From Chryseobacterium candidae (GTDB taxonomy: Bacteria; Bacteroidota; Bacteroidia; Flavobacteriales; Weeksellaceae): DNA of 64,000 nt. Of the stretch, positions 43,513 through 51,750 are shown in pieces. Each line of letters starts with the position of its first letter. The first letter of the stretch is position 1. The notes beneath the pieces are model-generated. The model had not been told where the DNA came from and did not search any database. It saw only the letters and a list, made by a program, of their open reading frames with translations. The stretch is taken from positions 1 to 64,000 of the forward strand of contig NZ_SDLV01000002.1 in the NCBI RefSeq assembly GCF_004916905.1, written 5' to 3'. The position numbers and the translations under genes were made by a program.

Positions 43513-44085
43513 TTACTTTGGAAATCTCATTTTGTAACCGATGTTTACGTCACCCTGAGAGATTTTAGTCAGCTTACCTTTTACCAGTTTCTTCTTCAGA
43601 GCGCTAAGGTGATCGGTAAACAGAACTCCTTCAATGTGGTCATATTCATGCTGAATTACGCGGGCTCTAATATCGGAAAAAGTTTCTGTATGTTTCACAA
43701 AATTTTCGTCATAATATTCAATAACGATTGTTCCTTTTCTTTTTACATCTTCCCTTACATCCGGAATAGAAAGACAGCCCTCATTGAACTTCCATTCTTC
43801 ACCTGATTCTTCAAGAATCTGAGCGTTGATGAATACTTTTTTGAACTCTGCCAACTCATCTTTAATATCTTCATAATCTTCATCTTCTGCAAGAGGTGTT
43901 ACATCTATCACAAACAGACGGATATCCAAACCAATCTGTGGCGCTGCAAGACCTATGCCATTTGCGCTGTACATGGTTTCGAACATGTTATCTATCAGTT
44001 CCTGTAATTCGGGATAGTCTTTTTCTATATCTTTTCCTACTTTTCTCAAAACAGGATCCCCAAAAGCTCTTATCGGTAATATCAT
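43513..44085 (-). CDS. def: Peptide deformylase
   Basis: 190 residues with the three deformylase motifs: GIGLAAPQIG at 43-52, EGCLSIP at 102-108 with the metal-binding Cys104, and HEYDH at 146-150. It removes the N-formyl group from nascent proteins. It overlaps the 3' end of ruvX by 4 bp, so ruvX-def is a translationally coupled pair. Confidence 0.96.
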   Translation of the reverse strand: MILPIRAFGDPVLRKVGKDIEKDYPELQELIDNMFETMYSANGIGLAAPQIGLDIRLFVIDVTPLAEDEDYEDIKDELAEFKKVFINAQILEESGEEWKFNEGCLSIPDVREDVKRKGTIVIEYYDENFVKHTETFSDIRARVIQHEYDHIEGVLFTDHLSALKKKLVKGKLTKISQGDVNIGYKMRFPK

Positions 44086-44498
44086 CTTAATCTTTGTTCT
44101 AAAAAATTCTGCAATATGATGGTTGCACTTACTTTATCTATTAACCCTTTTTCCTGCCTCTTCTTTTTGTTTTTTCCACTTTGGGAAATAAAGAATGAAG
44201 CCATTTTGGAAGTAAATCTTTCGTCAAAACGGTGAACCGCAATATCCGAAAATTCTTTTTTAAATTCTTCTATGAATTTTAAAATATCCGTTTCTATTTC
44301 TGAAACGTTTCCTTTCAAATCTATGGGAAGTCCAATTACGACTTCATCGACCTTGTTTTCATTGAAATATTTTTTCAAAAAATCCATTAGAGAACGGTTC
44401 TCTACAGTCTCCAGCCCACTGGCTATAATCTGCATATCATCCGTTGCAGCGATACCACAACGAGCCTTTCCGTAGTCTATTGCAAGGATTTGTCCCAT
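44082..44498 (-). CDS. ruvX: Holliday-junction resolvase-like protein RuvX/YqgF
   Basis: 138 residues of RNase H fold: the first catalytic aspartate lies in ILAIDYGKARCGIAATD (Asp8), a conserved glycine-rich VIGLPIDLKG follows, then RFDERFTSKMA and the last acidic residue in KVSAT. YqgF proteins act in 16S rRNA 5'-end processing and perhaps junction cleavage. It is the first gene of the leftward ruvX-def unit with a clear promoter box. Confidence 0.93.
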   Translation of the reverse strand: MGQILAIDYGKARCGIAATDDMQIIASGLETVENRSLMDFLKKYFNENKVDEVVIGLPIDLKGNVSEIETDILKFIEEFKKEFSDIAVHRFDERFTSKMASFFISQSGKNKKKRQEKGLIDKVSATIILQNFLEQRLR

Positions 44499-44505
44499 AA
44501 GTCTG

Positions 44506-44513
44506 CAAATTTA
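44506..44513 (-). promoter_or_regulatory. -7 box TAAATTTG for ruvX-def
   Basis: Exact TAnnTTTG match on the minus strand, 7 bp before the ruvX ATG, implying a short leader. Confidence 0.5.
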
Positions 44514-44613
44514 GTAAAATTTACTGATTTTATTCATAACGCAGTTTTTTTATATAAATCATGTTTTATTCCATTATTTTTTTTATAATTTTAATCTTCC
44601 AAAAAACAATTAT

Positions 44614-45090
44614 ATGAAGAAACTCATCCTCGTAAGACATGCAAAAAGCGACTGGCCGGAAGAAACGGAGGACTTTGACAGACCTTTGGCAGACAAAGGT
44701 CTGGAGGATGCTATGCACATGTCCAGATTCCTGAAAAACAATAATATTTCCATTGATCATTTTGTGTCCAGCCCCGCGGTTCGTGCACTGAACACCTGTA
44801 AAATTTTTAATCAGGCGTATCAGTTAAATTGTTCAACTGATGAAAAATTATATAATCCTTCGGAAAGAAGTTTTGAATCTGTAATTTATGATCTGGATGA
44901 TAACCTGAATTCGGTAGCTTTCTTCTCACACAATAATGGAATTTCCAATTTTGCCAATTCCATTTCTGAGGATATTTTCCATTTCCCCACCTGCGGAGTG
45001 GCTGGTTTTGAGGTAGACTGTGAATCCTGGTCTGAATTTGATGGGGCTAAAAAGAAACTGCTGTTCTTTTATGAGCCTGGGAAAATATAA
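44614..45090 (+). CDS. Histidine phosphatase of the SixA type
   Basis: 158 residues. The N-terminal LVRHAKSDWP carries the RH motif (Arg8, His9) of the phosphoglycerate mutase-like superfamily. The later SSPAVRALNTC and FSHNNGISNF supply the second arginine and histidine. Length and features fit SixA, which removes phosphate from phosphohistidine in phosphotransfer proteins, though the substrate here is unknown. The broken archaemetzincin gene begins inside its last 20 bp. Confidence 0.9.
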   Translation: MKKLILVRHAKSDWPEETEDFDRPLADKGLEDAMHMSRFLKNNNISIDHFVSSPAVRALNTCKIFNQAYQLNCSTDEKLYNPSERSFESVIYDLDDNLNSVAFFSHNNGISNFANSISEDIFHFPTCGVAGFEVDCESWSEFDGAKKKLLFFYEPGKI

Positions 45091-45964
45091 TTTTACATCC
45101 TTATTTTTTTATGTCACAATAATTACTCTTCTTTTCTCATGTCAGAAACAGAACAAAACTTACTATGAGTCTATCGTAAAGAATGACATAAAACTTTCCT
45201 CTTCCCCCAACCCCGGAAGCTGGAGGTAAAATCATGATGAACATTTCCAAACATTTGAAGGTTTTCAGAAATTAAAAAAAATAAAACCCGAACCTGGAAA
45301 AAACACCATCTATCTTCAGCCTATCGGAACTTTTGATGAACTTCAGAAAAAGGAAATAGCTCTCACAAAAGAATACTTAAAAATATATTACAAGCTGGAA
45401 ACAAAAATACTGCCTGCTCTGCCTAACACCATCTTTCCTGAAAAAGTGAAAAGAATTTCAAACGAAGGACAGGAACAGATTCTGGCAGGATATGTGCTGG
45501 ATAGCATTCTGATCAAAAAAAAGCCTAAAGATGCTGTAGTCCTGATGGGAATTACCGAAAAAGACCTTTTCCCAAAACCGGAATAGAACTACGTTTTCGG
45601 ACTGGCTTCTTATGAAGATGGTGTAGGAGTAACTTCGATGTATAGATTTGCCAATGGTCATTTAACTGATTCAAATTTTAATGAAAGTCTTTTAAGATTA
45701 ATAAAAATCAGTTCACACGAAATCGGCCATATGTTTGGGATCAGCCACTGCCTGAATGCCAACTGTGTGATGAACGGAACCAATTCATTATCGGAAACTG
45801 ATTATCACCTGGCAAGAGCCTGCTCGTTATGTCAAAGAAAACTGAATTCAAGCGTCCATTATGACAATAAAAAAAGACTTCTTGAATTAAAAAATTTCTT
45901 TGAAAAGCAACATTTTAACACAGATCTTTCCTTAGCACAGCAGGACCTTAACCTCCTTCAGTAA
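45071..45964 (+). pseudogene. Archaemetzincin-like metalloprotease lipoprotein, two in-frame stops
   Basis: One reading frame stays open from ATG 45071 to the stop at 45964 except for TAA at 45227-45229 and TAG at 45584-45586. The product would be about 297 residues with a lipoprotein signal (lipobox LLFSC near residue 15). It would carry the archaemetzincin zinc motif HEIGHMFGISHC and the downstream cysteines. The TAG follows PKPE just before NYVFGLASYEDG, so it probably replaces a single tryptophan or glutamine codon. Both changes are single-base nonsense events and the frame is otherwise intact, which points to recent inactivation. The start overlaps the upstream phosphatase gene. Confidence 0.85.
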
Positions 45965-45971
45965 AATATTA

Positions 45972-46009
45972 GTGTTATTTGTGAACAATTAGCGCAATTC
46001 GTGTTTGAG
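45972..46009. repeat. Dispersed GTGTT/ATTCGTGTTT intergenic repeat, copy 1
   Basis: Contains TTATTTGTG and ATTCGTGTTT about 20 bp apart. The inverted copy at 51751-51780 has the same two words in the same order on the other strand. Confidence 0.5.
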
Positions 46010-46016
46010 CAACAAA

Positions 46017-46042
46017 AAAGAACGGACCAATGCCCGTTCTTT
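46017..46042 (-). terminator. Terminator after the serine hydrolase gene
   Basis: 9-bp stem AAAGAACGG/CCGTTCTTT with an 8-nt loop. Read leftward it is followed by six T. Confidence 0.8.
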
Positions 46043-46069
46043 ATAGAATATCTTTTATGCTTTCGTTTT

Positions 46070-47614
46070 TTACTTCTTCTTCAAATCCAGATCATCAAAA
46101 TCAAAACTGAAATCTGTTACGTCAGAAATTGCTTTTAATCTTGCAGATTCTGCTTTTCCGGTTTCATCATAATTGAAAATAATGTAGGCATCCGCATCAT
46201 AGCTTCTGTCGTCCCATTTGATAATGAAAGAATTATTGGAATAAGGAAGCAGCTCTCCTTTTAACCTTGGAGAGTTTTTGCACGCAATTCTGTAGCTATT
46301 TCCCTGTTGTGTAATTTCTACATCACCAAACCATACATCATTGTAAGTTCCTGTAAACTGTTCTGCTTTTGGCTGTAAAGATTTTTCTTTTTTAAAGGCT
46401 TCAGATTTTGCAAAAGCATCTTTCTTCTGTTTATTGAATTCAGCTTCCATTTTAGACATTCTGTCGCCATAGGTTTTCAGCCAGTTTCTGTCTGCTATCC
46501 CAAGATAAGAATCTTTCACGGTATTCGTAATGGTATTGAAAGCGGCTCCGGACTGTTGGTTCGTCAATACTACAATTCCCAGTTTCATATCCGGAATTAA
46601 AGTAAACTGTGTCACCGTTCCGATCAATCCTCCGGTATGCTGTACCTGTTTGTGTCCTTTAACATCGCTCAAAAACCATCCTAAACCGTATCCATAGAAA
46701 CTTGTGTCATAAGGATTTTTTGCAGCCACTCTATCTGGAATCTGCAGACTCCAAAGTTGTTGAACATTCTTATCCGAAACCAGTTTTTTACCATCTTTTG
46801 TGGTGAAATTATTCAACAGACATTCTGCCCAGGTCGTCATATCTTTGATATTACTCATAATTCCTCCTGCTGCATTACCTGTTTCGTTCCAGTCGTGAGG
46901 AACAGCAATTGCTTTTCCATCTACCGGAGCGTGCGCATCAATTTTGTTTGCTATAGCTTTTGCTCTGTTATAACTTCCGAAACTTGAAGTCATTCCCGCC
47001 GGTTTCATAATTCTTTGCTCAATAAATTCTGCCCAGCTTAATCCGGAAACTCTGTGAATTACTTCTCCGGCAACAATAAACATGATATTGTTATAATCCA
47101 GTGTTGTTCTGAAAGGATTTTCAGGCTTCAGGTATCTCACGTTATGAACAATATCATTAACTGTTAAGCTTCCCCCTTCCGGAAAAAACATAAGATCTCC
47201 CTGCCCTAGTCCTAATCCCGCTCTGTGCGTGATAAGGTCTTTGATCGTTACATTTTGAGAAACGTAAGGATCATACATTTGAAATTCAGGAATATACTTT
47301 GAAACTTTATCATCCCAGTTCAGTTTTCCTTCATCCGCAAGAATTGCTAATGCCACACAGGTAAACCCTTTGGAGTTGGAAGCAATTCCCACTAATGTAT
47401 TATCGTCCATAGGCTGCTTCGTAGTAAGAGAACGAACTCCAAAGCCTTTGGAATAGGTTACTTTTCCATCTTTTACAATTCCTACCGACATTCCGGGTAC
47501 ATCAAAGGTTTTCAGGGTGTTCCGGATCAGCTCATCCAGCTTTTTTTCTTCAACCTGCGCATTGGCCAATCCTACGGTCAAAAGAAAAATGAAAAAAGAA
47601 AGTTTCTGTTTCAT
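46070..47614 (-). CDS. Secreted class C beta-lactamase-like serine hydrolase
   Basis: 514 residues with a signal peptide (about 1-20). The penicillin-binding fold shows Ser79-x-x-Lys82 in ASNSKGF, a YNN-type second motif in LDYNNIMF and HTGG as the third motif. The C-terminal 110 residues form a small beta domain of DUF3471 type. Relatives hydrolyse D-amino-acid peptides or esters; antibiotic resistance should not be assumed. The promoter box TAAATTTG lies at 47633-47640 on the minus strand. Confidence 0.9.
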   Translation of the reverse strand: MKQKLSFFIFLLTVGLANAQVEEKKLDELIRNTLKTFDVPGMSVGIVKDGKVTYSKGFGVRSLTTKQPMDDNTLVGIASNSKGFTCVALAILADEGKLNWDDKVSKYIPEFQMYDPYVSQNVTIKDLITHRAGLGLGQGDLMFFPEGGSLTVNDIVHNVRYLKPENPFRTTLDYNNIMFIVAGEVIHRVSGLSWAEFIEQRIMKPAGMTSSFGSYNRAKAIANKIDAHAPVDGKAIAVPHDWNETGNAAGGIMSNIKDMTTWAECLLNNFTTKDGKKLVSDKNVQQLWSLQIPDRVAAKNPYDTSFYGYGLGWFLSDVKGHKQVQHTGGLIGTVTQFTLIPDMKLGIVVLTNQQSGAAFNTITNTVKDSYLGIADRNWLKTYGDRMSKMEAEFNKQKKDAFAKSEAFKKEKSLQPKAEQFTGTYNDVWFGDVEITQQGNSYRIACKNSPRLKGELLPYSNNSFIIKWDDRSYDADAYIIFNYDETGKAESARLKAISDVTDFSFDFDDLDLKKK

Positions 47615-47632
47615 TGTTTATTTTAATTTTCC

Positions 47633-47640
47633 CAAATTTA
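47633..47640 (-). promoter_or_regulatory. -7 box TAAATTTG for the serine hydrolase gene
   Basis: Exact TAnnTTTG match on the minus strand, 18 bp before the ATG at 47614. Confidence 0.55.
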
Positions 47641-47702
47641 CTAAATATTAAGCGATGCTAATTTTAGCCGTGCTAAAACTTTACGATAAATCAGCAGTAT
47701 TC

Positions 47703-48170
47703 ATGAAAAAGCCTATTTCTATCTGTATTTTCTCTCTTTTCACTATCAGTGGTATCAAAGCCCAGGACAGAACTTCTAATCCTTTGCTTTTACAAACCTG
47801 GAATTTAAGTAAAATGGATACTTATATCTATACTTATGAAAAGCAGGATGGTTTTGAGGCAAGAAGAGAAGGGATCAGATTTCAGAAAAACGGAAAAATT
47901 ACAGGGAATCTGATTAAATCTACTTTAAGGTATGATACTTTGGAAGAACCTGTTACTAAAAAAAGTGAAAAACCAGACCGTTATATCGGGAGCTGGAAAA
48001 AAGCTTCAGATTCTACAGTGACTCTGGTCTTTCCTTCCAATACCAATATGACTGGTACTTTTGTTATTTCAAAGCTTACGGAAAATCAACTAAAACTAAA
48101 AAAGGTTTTCAGTGCAGCTATTGAAATGAAACTGGATTCTATCAGAAAAACAAAAAATATTACTGATTAG
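47703..48170 (+). CDS. Secreted protein of unknown function, lipocalin-like pattern
   Basis: About 155 residues starting at ATG 47703 with a signal peptide (MKKPISICIFSLF to about GIKAQ). The longer reading from 47655 lacks a signal sequence. The mature part has an early LLLQTWNLSKM segment and later strands such as IRFQKNGKITGNL and RYIGSWKKASDSTVTLVF. This resembles the short lipocalin-like proteins common in flavobacteria. No catalytic residues are recognised. Confidence 0.68.
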   Translation: MKKPISICIFSLFTISGIKAQDRTSNPLLLQTWNLSKMDTYIYTYEKQDGFEARREGIRFQKNGKITGNLIKSTLRYDTLEEPVTKKSEKPDRYIGSWKKASDSTVTLVFPSNTNMTGTFVISKLTENQLKLKKVFSAAIEMKLDSIRKTKNITD

Positions 48171-48199
48171 GATCTCCTGTGAATTGATAAAAGCTTCTT

Positions 48200-48207
48200 T
48201 ATATTTG
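48200..48207 (+). promoter_or_regulatory. -7 box TATATTTG for the phosphodiesterase gene
   Basis: Exact TAnnTTTG match, 21 bp before the ATG at 48229. Confidence 0.55.
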
Positions 48208-48228
48208 CAGTTTTAAAAATGGCAGTAC

Positions 48229-48726
48229 ATGACAAAAGTTCTTCTCCTTTCCGATTCTCATTCTTATATAGATGACCGGATCCTGGAATATGCTTCTCAG
48301 GCCGATGAAGTATGGCATTGCGGAGATTTCGGAAGTCTGGATGTGATTGAACAGCTTGAAAAAATAAAGCCTCTGAAAGGCGTTTACGGAAATATTGATA
48401 ATGCCAAAATTCAGGCTGAATTTCCGGAAGTCAACCGTTTCTTTTGTGAAAACCTGGAAGTGTTGATGATTCACATTGGGGGTTATCCTGGAAAATACGC
48501 TCCACTCACTAAAAAAGAAATTGCTGAAAAAGCACCGAAATTATTTATTTCAGGTCATTCTCATATTTTGAAAGCAATGTATGATGAAAAAAACAGTCTT
48601 CTCCATCTGAATCCCGGCGCGTGCGGAAAACAGGGATGGCATAAAGTAAGAACGATGATGCGTTTTGTGGTGGACGGTGAGGAAATCAAGGATCTGGAAG
48701 TTATTGAACTGGGATCAAGAGTGTGA
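48229..48726 (+). CDS. YfcE-like metallophosphodiesterase
   Basis: 165 residues with the metal motifs DSHS near residue 8, HCGDFG near 33, YGNID near 55 and ISGHSHI near 105. Small YfcE/MJ0936-type phosphodiesterases cleave phosphodiester model substrates; the natural substrate is often unknown. An ATG at 48219 is in another frame and is not used. The next gene, smr-like, has its own promoter. Confidence 0.9.
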   Translation: MTKVLLLSDSHSYIDDRILEYASQADEVWHCGDFGSLDVIEQLEKIKPLKGVYGNIDNAKIQAEFPEVNRFFCENLEVLMIHIGGYPGKYAPLTKKEIAEKAPKLFISGHSHILKAMYDEKNSLLHLNPGACGKQGWHKVRTMMRFVVDGEEIKDLEVIELGSRV

Positions 48727-48786
48727 TAAGTGAGAGAGCTTGAGAGTTTGAAGAAAAAGGAGTTTGTGTTCATTCGTTTTACTTTC

Positions 48787-48794
48787 TACCTTTG
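48787..48794 (+). promoter_or_regulatory. -7 box TACCTTTG for the Smr gene
   Basis: Exact TAnnTTTG match, 35 bp before the ATG at 48830. Confidence 0.5.
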
Positions 48795-48829
48795 CACAAA
48801 TATTGGGTTCAGACAAGTCTTAAAAAAAT

Positions 48830-49324
48830 ATGAAGATCGGTGATAAGGTTTCGGTAGTGGACGAGGATTTAAGCGGGGTAATTACTTCCGTGAAAGGAAA
48901 TATTGCCGTTTTTAAAGATGAATACGGATTTACCCATCAATATCCCAAAGAAAAACTGGTTCCTAAAGATTCGGATCTCTATGAAAATATCAGAGTCGTA
49001 AGAAAAGCCGAGCCTAAAAAAATCATTTCTAAGAAACATCAGAAAAATCATTTGGTTTTAGACCTGCATTTTCATAATTTGGTAAAGAATCCCAATGACT
49101 ATGACAGCTTCGAAAGACTATTTATACAAAAAGAAAGACTGATTGAAGTGATTGAGTTTTGCAGAAAGAACAACCTGAAAAGACTGGAAATTGTTCACGG
49201 CATTGGTGACGGAACGTTGCAGAGGATGGTTCGGGACGTACTGGAAAGCCAGGTTAATATTGATTTTTATAATAAGGAAATACTTCACCATCAATCGGGT
49301 GCGGTAATGGTAGAATTTCACTAA
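48830..49324 (+). CDS. Smr-domain protein
   Basis: 164 residues. The first 60 form a small beta domain that resembles the KOW-like lead of some MutS2-related proteins. The C-terminal Smr domain has the LDLHFH motif near residue 80 and HGIGDGTL near 124. Smr domains bind or nick nucleic acids, and MutS2-type proteins act in ribosome rescue or recombination control. Without a MutS ATPase region its role is open. Its stop codon overlaps the promoter box of the next gene. Confidence 0.88.
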   Translation: MKIGDKVSVVDEDLSGVITSVKGNIAVFKDEYGFTHQYPKEKLVPKDSDLYENIRVVRKAEPKKIISKKHQKNHLVLDLHFHNLVKNPNDYDSFERLFIQKERLIEVIEFCRKNNLKRLEIVHGIGDGTLQRMVRDVLESQVNIDFYNKEILHHQSGAVMVEFH

Positions 49325-49329
49325 ATTTG
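49322..49329 (+). promoter_or_regulatory. -7 box TAAATTTG overlapping the Smr stop codon
   Basis: Exact TAnnTTTG match whose first three bases are the TAA stop of the upstream gene. It lies 13 bp before the ATG of the DUF3822 gene. Confidence 0.5.
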
Positions 49330-49342
49330 CAGGAATTGAAAT

Positions 49343-50059
49343 ATGAACGTACTTAATTTACTTTTTACCAAAGACGGATTGATCTATCAGATTGTTAAGA
49401 ACAAAAACATTCTGGAGGAAAAGTCTTATTTCGTTACTGAAGAGACACCAGCCAATCTTATTGATCAAAAGCTGGATGAAGTTCTTATTAAGCAGCGCTA
49501 TGAAGAAATCCATGTGATTTCAGCTTTTAATCATTTTACCCTGATGCCTGAAGGTTTTTCTGAGCATGAGGTAGGATTTGACCTGATCGCTTTCAACGCT
49601 CCGACTGACAGAGAAAAGGAAGAGCTGATGCTTTCTATTAACAAAAAATTCAATATTCAGTTTTATTATACTTTTCCGAAAAACTATTATAAGAAAATAA
49701 AAGAGCTGGCTATACCGGTTCATTTTAATTTCTCCGGAGAAAAGTTTCTAAGTTCAATTAATAATAAAACCAACAAGGAAATTCATATCAATCTTTATCA
49801 TAACCAATGTGAGTTTTTTGCGATTGACAATAAAAAAATAATCCTTTATAATAACCTTGATGTCAACTCAGAAGTAGATTTCCTTTACTTCATTATGTTT
49901 ACATTGAGTAAGATAGGTTTTGGAATCAATGAAACCAGCTTTTATGCTTATGGAGAAACTACGGAAAATGAAACCTTCATTTCCGAACTTCAGAAATTTG
50001 TTAAAAACCTGAAAATTGTTTTTGACAATATTCCAAACAAGAATTTTATACTTAACTAG
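49343..50059 (+). CDS. DUF3822 family protein
   Basis: 238 residues, no signal peptide. It has two similar halves of actin-like character (FNHFTLMPEGFS in the first, CEFFAIDNKKIILYNNLDV in the second). This is the pattern of the Bacteroidetes DUF3822 family usually encoded next to rsmD, as here. Function is unknown. A heptamer element separates it from rsmD. Confidence 0.85.
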   Translation: MNVLNLLFTKDGLIYQIVKNKNILEEKSYFVTEETPANLIDQKLDEVLIKQRYEEIHVISAFNHFTLMPEGFSEHEVGFDLIAFNAPTDREKEELMLSINKKFNIQFYYTFPKNYYKKIKELAIPVHFNFSGEKFLSSINNKTNKEIHINLYHNQCEFFAIDNKKIILYNNLDVNSEVDFLYFIMFTLSKIGFGINETSFYAYGETTENETFISELQKFVKNLKIVFDNIPNKNFILN

Positions 50060-50060
50060 G

Positions 50061-50137
50061 TTGCAGGCCGCAGGTAATAGGAATTAGATCCTAAACACAA
50101 TCACCTGCCACCTATAATCTACAACCTAAACCCTAAC
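50061..50137. repeat. Inverted heptamer-arm element between the DUF3822 gene and rsmD
   Basis: Left arm 50061-50088 has four 7-mers of CCGCAGG/TAATAGG type. Right arm 50103-50137 has five of ACCTGCC/ACCTAAA type, the complementary theme. The centre is 14 bp. The element ends 8 bp before the rsmD ATG. Confidence 0.75.
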
Positions 50138-50145
50138 AAAAAAAT

Positions 50146-50718
50146 ATGTTCAGAATAATATCAGGCAAATGGAAAGCCAAAAAGATTGCCGCTCCTAAAA
50201 ACTTTGATGTAAGACCTACTACCGATTTTGCGAAAGAGGCTTTATTCAGTATTCTGGAAAACAAATACGATATGCAGTCCATCTCCGTACTTGATCTTTT
50301 TGCCGGAATTGGCTCTATTACCTTTGAATTTGCTTCCAGGGGATGCCAGAATATTACTTCTGTGGAAATGAACCCAAAACATACTGCATTTATCAACACT
50401 ACAGCTTCTGAGCTTGACATGGCGCTTCAGATCAATGTACAGAGAGGTGATGTATTTGATTGGCTTAAAAAATTCAGAAATAAAAAGTCATTTGAGATCG
50501 TTTTCTCTGATGCTCCTTTCGAAATGGAAGAGAAAAAGTACCACGAGCTGATCTCTTTGGTTTTAAACAATAAATACCTTAAAGAAAATGGAGTTCTTAT
50601 TGTGGAACACCAAAGCCGCATGAAGCTGGATCATCCCAATTTAATAGATACCCGAAAATACGGAAACGTAAGTTTCAGTTTTTTTGAACCGAATAAAGAA
50701 GATAATCAGGAACTTTAA
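50146..50718 (+). CDS. rsmD: 16S rRNA (guanine966-N2)-methyltransferase
   Basis: 190 residues. It starts MFRIISGKWKAKKI with RPTTDFAKEALFSIL, the RsmD N-terminal signature. The SAM-binding motif VLDLFAGIGSITFEF follows, and the catalytic motif SDAPF stands in place of the usual DPPF. It methylates G966 of 16S rRNA. It converges on the HxlR regulator gene with a 4-bp tail overlap. Confidence 0.92.
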   Translation: MFRIISGKWKAKKIAAPKNFDVRPTTDFAKEALFSILENKYDMQSISVLDLFAGIGSITFEFASRGCQNITSVEMNPKHTAFINTTASELDMALQINVQRGDVFDWLKKFRNKKSFEIVFSDAPFEMEEKKYHELISLVLNNKYLKENGVLIVEHQSRMKLDHPNLIDTRKYGNVSFSFFEPNKEDNQEL

Positions 50719-51062
50719 TTCCTGATTATTTTTTTTGATATGACCGGAGATTCTTCGCCCCATTTTGTTATCGCTTCCAAAACAGGTAATAAAGTTCTTC
50801 CAAAGTCTGTTAATTCATATTCTACCACTAAAGGAGGTTTTTCTGTAAAAACTTTTCTGTCCACAATTCCATCTTCTTCCAATTGTTTTAACTGTAAACT
50901 CAATGTTCTTTCCGTAATGGTAGGAATGGATTTTCTTATCTCATTATAACGTTTAGCCCCGCCAATAAGATGGTGCAAAATTACTGCTTTCCATTTCCCT
51001 CCTATAAATTTCATTGTGACACTGGTACAGCAGGGATAGGATTTATTATCAATTGTATACAT
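50715..51062 (-). CDS. HxlR-family redox-sensing transcription regulator
   Basis: 115 residues of winged-helix fold. The N-terminal YPCCTSVTMKFIGGKWKAVIL carries the conserved cysteine region (Cys11, Cys12) and the GGKW hallmark. RYNEIRKSIPTITERTLSLQL is the recognition-helix region. In YodB and relatives the N-terminal cysteine senses quinones, diamide or hypochlorite. It is divergent from a nitroreductase gene with an inverted operator candidate between them, the classical target arrangement. Confidence 0.92.
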   Translation of the reverse strand: MYTIDNKSYPCCTSVTMKFIGGKWKAVILHHLIGGAKRYNEIRKSIPTITERTLSLQLKQLEEDGIVDRKVFTEKPPLVVEYELTDFGRTLLPVLEAITKWGEESPVISKKIIRN

Positions 51063-51063
51063 T

Positions 51064-51145
51064 TTTTATACTATCATTTTTTACCGTTATTGCAAAGTTA
51101 GTAAACTTAAATTAATTTTGTAACTATAAAAATGATAGTATAAAA
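51064..51145. promoter_or_regulatory. Inverted 18-bp operator pair between hxlR and nitroreductase genes
   Basis: Sequence 51064-51081 is the exact reverse complement of 51128-51145, with a core of ATACTATCAT/ATGATAGTAT. One copy abuts each divergent start codon. YodB-type sites share the TACTAT/ATAGTA theme. Binding of the adjacent HxlR protein to both copies could repress both genes. Confidence 0.75.
51113..51120 (+). promoter_or_regulatory. -7 box TAATTTTG for the nitroreductase gene
   Basis: Exact TAnnTTTG match between the two operator halves, 28 bp before the ATG. The right operator copy covers the likely transcription start. Confidence 0.55.
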
Positions 51146-51147
51146 TT

Positions 51148-51747
51148 ATGAACTTTTTAGACAAAATGAAAAAAAGGTATACTGTAAAAAAGTATAACCC
51201 ACAGGGAAAAATCAGTGAAGAACAAATTGCAACGCTTCAGGAGATTTTAAATTTAAGCCCCTCATCCATTAATAGCCAGCCCTGGAATTTTATTTTTGTA
51301 AATGATCCGGAACTGAAAAAACAATTGGGAGATAAGTCTTATTTTAATAAAGAAAAAGTGTTGGATAGCAGCCATGTTATTGTTTTCCAAGTGATCAAAA
51401 ACATTGAAAACTTTGAAAAGCAAATTGAAGAAAACCTTCCGGAAGGCTCGGTTAATTATTACCGAACGATGGTAAAGCCTAAAGGAGAAGAGGCTATAAA
51501 ATCATGGCTTGGGCATCAGGTTTATTTATCTTTAGGAGTGCTTTTATCTGCCTGTGCAGCAATGGGAATAGATTCTACTCCAATGGAAGGAATTGAACCT
51601 GAAGAATATGATGTTATTCTGAATAATGAAAAATATGAAACGTTATTTGCAGTAGCTATTGGGGAAAGAGATGAAGCAGATGCTAATCAGCCTAAATTTA
51701 ATCCAAAGAAAAGACTGAATGCTGAAAAGGTAATTGTGGAAGCGTAA
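51148..51747 (+). CDS. Nitroreductase family oxidoreductase
   Basis: 199 residues with the flavin-binding layout of NfsB-like enzymes: KKRYTVKKYNP near the N-terminus, LSPSSINSQPWNFIFV with the FMN-binding serine and asparagine, and the C-terminal VAIGERDEAD. FMN-dependent reduction of quinones or nitro compounds fits regulation by the divergent HxlR protein. A bidirectional terminator follows. Confidence 0.92.
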   Translation: MNFLDKMKKRYTVKKYNPQGKISEEQIATLQEILNLSPSSINSQPWNFIFVNDPELKKQLGDKSYFNKEKVLDSSHVIVFQVIKNIENFEKQIEENLPEGSVNYYRTMVKPKGEEAIKSWLGHQVYLSLGVLLSACAAMGIDSTPMEGIEPEEYDVILNNEKYETLFAVAIGERDEADANQPKFNPKKRLNAEKVIVEA

Positions 51748-51750
51748 TTT

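Noticed and set aside
45071-45964. Stop-codon recoding in the archaemetzincin gene
   Set aside because: Two different stop codons (TAA and TAG) would both need reassignment, while dozens of genes in the window use them as normal stops. Nonsense mutation is simpler.
46070-47614. Serine hydrolase as an antibiotic-resistance beta-lactamase
   Set aside because: The SxxK, YxN and HTGG motifs are shared by many esterases and D-peptidases; the extra C-terminal domain fits those groups better.
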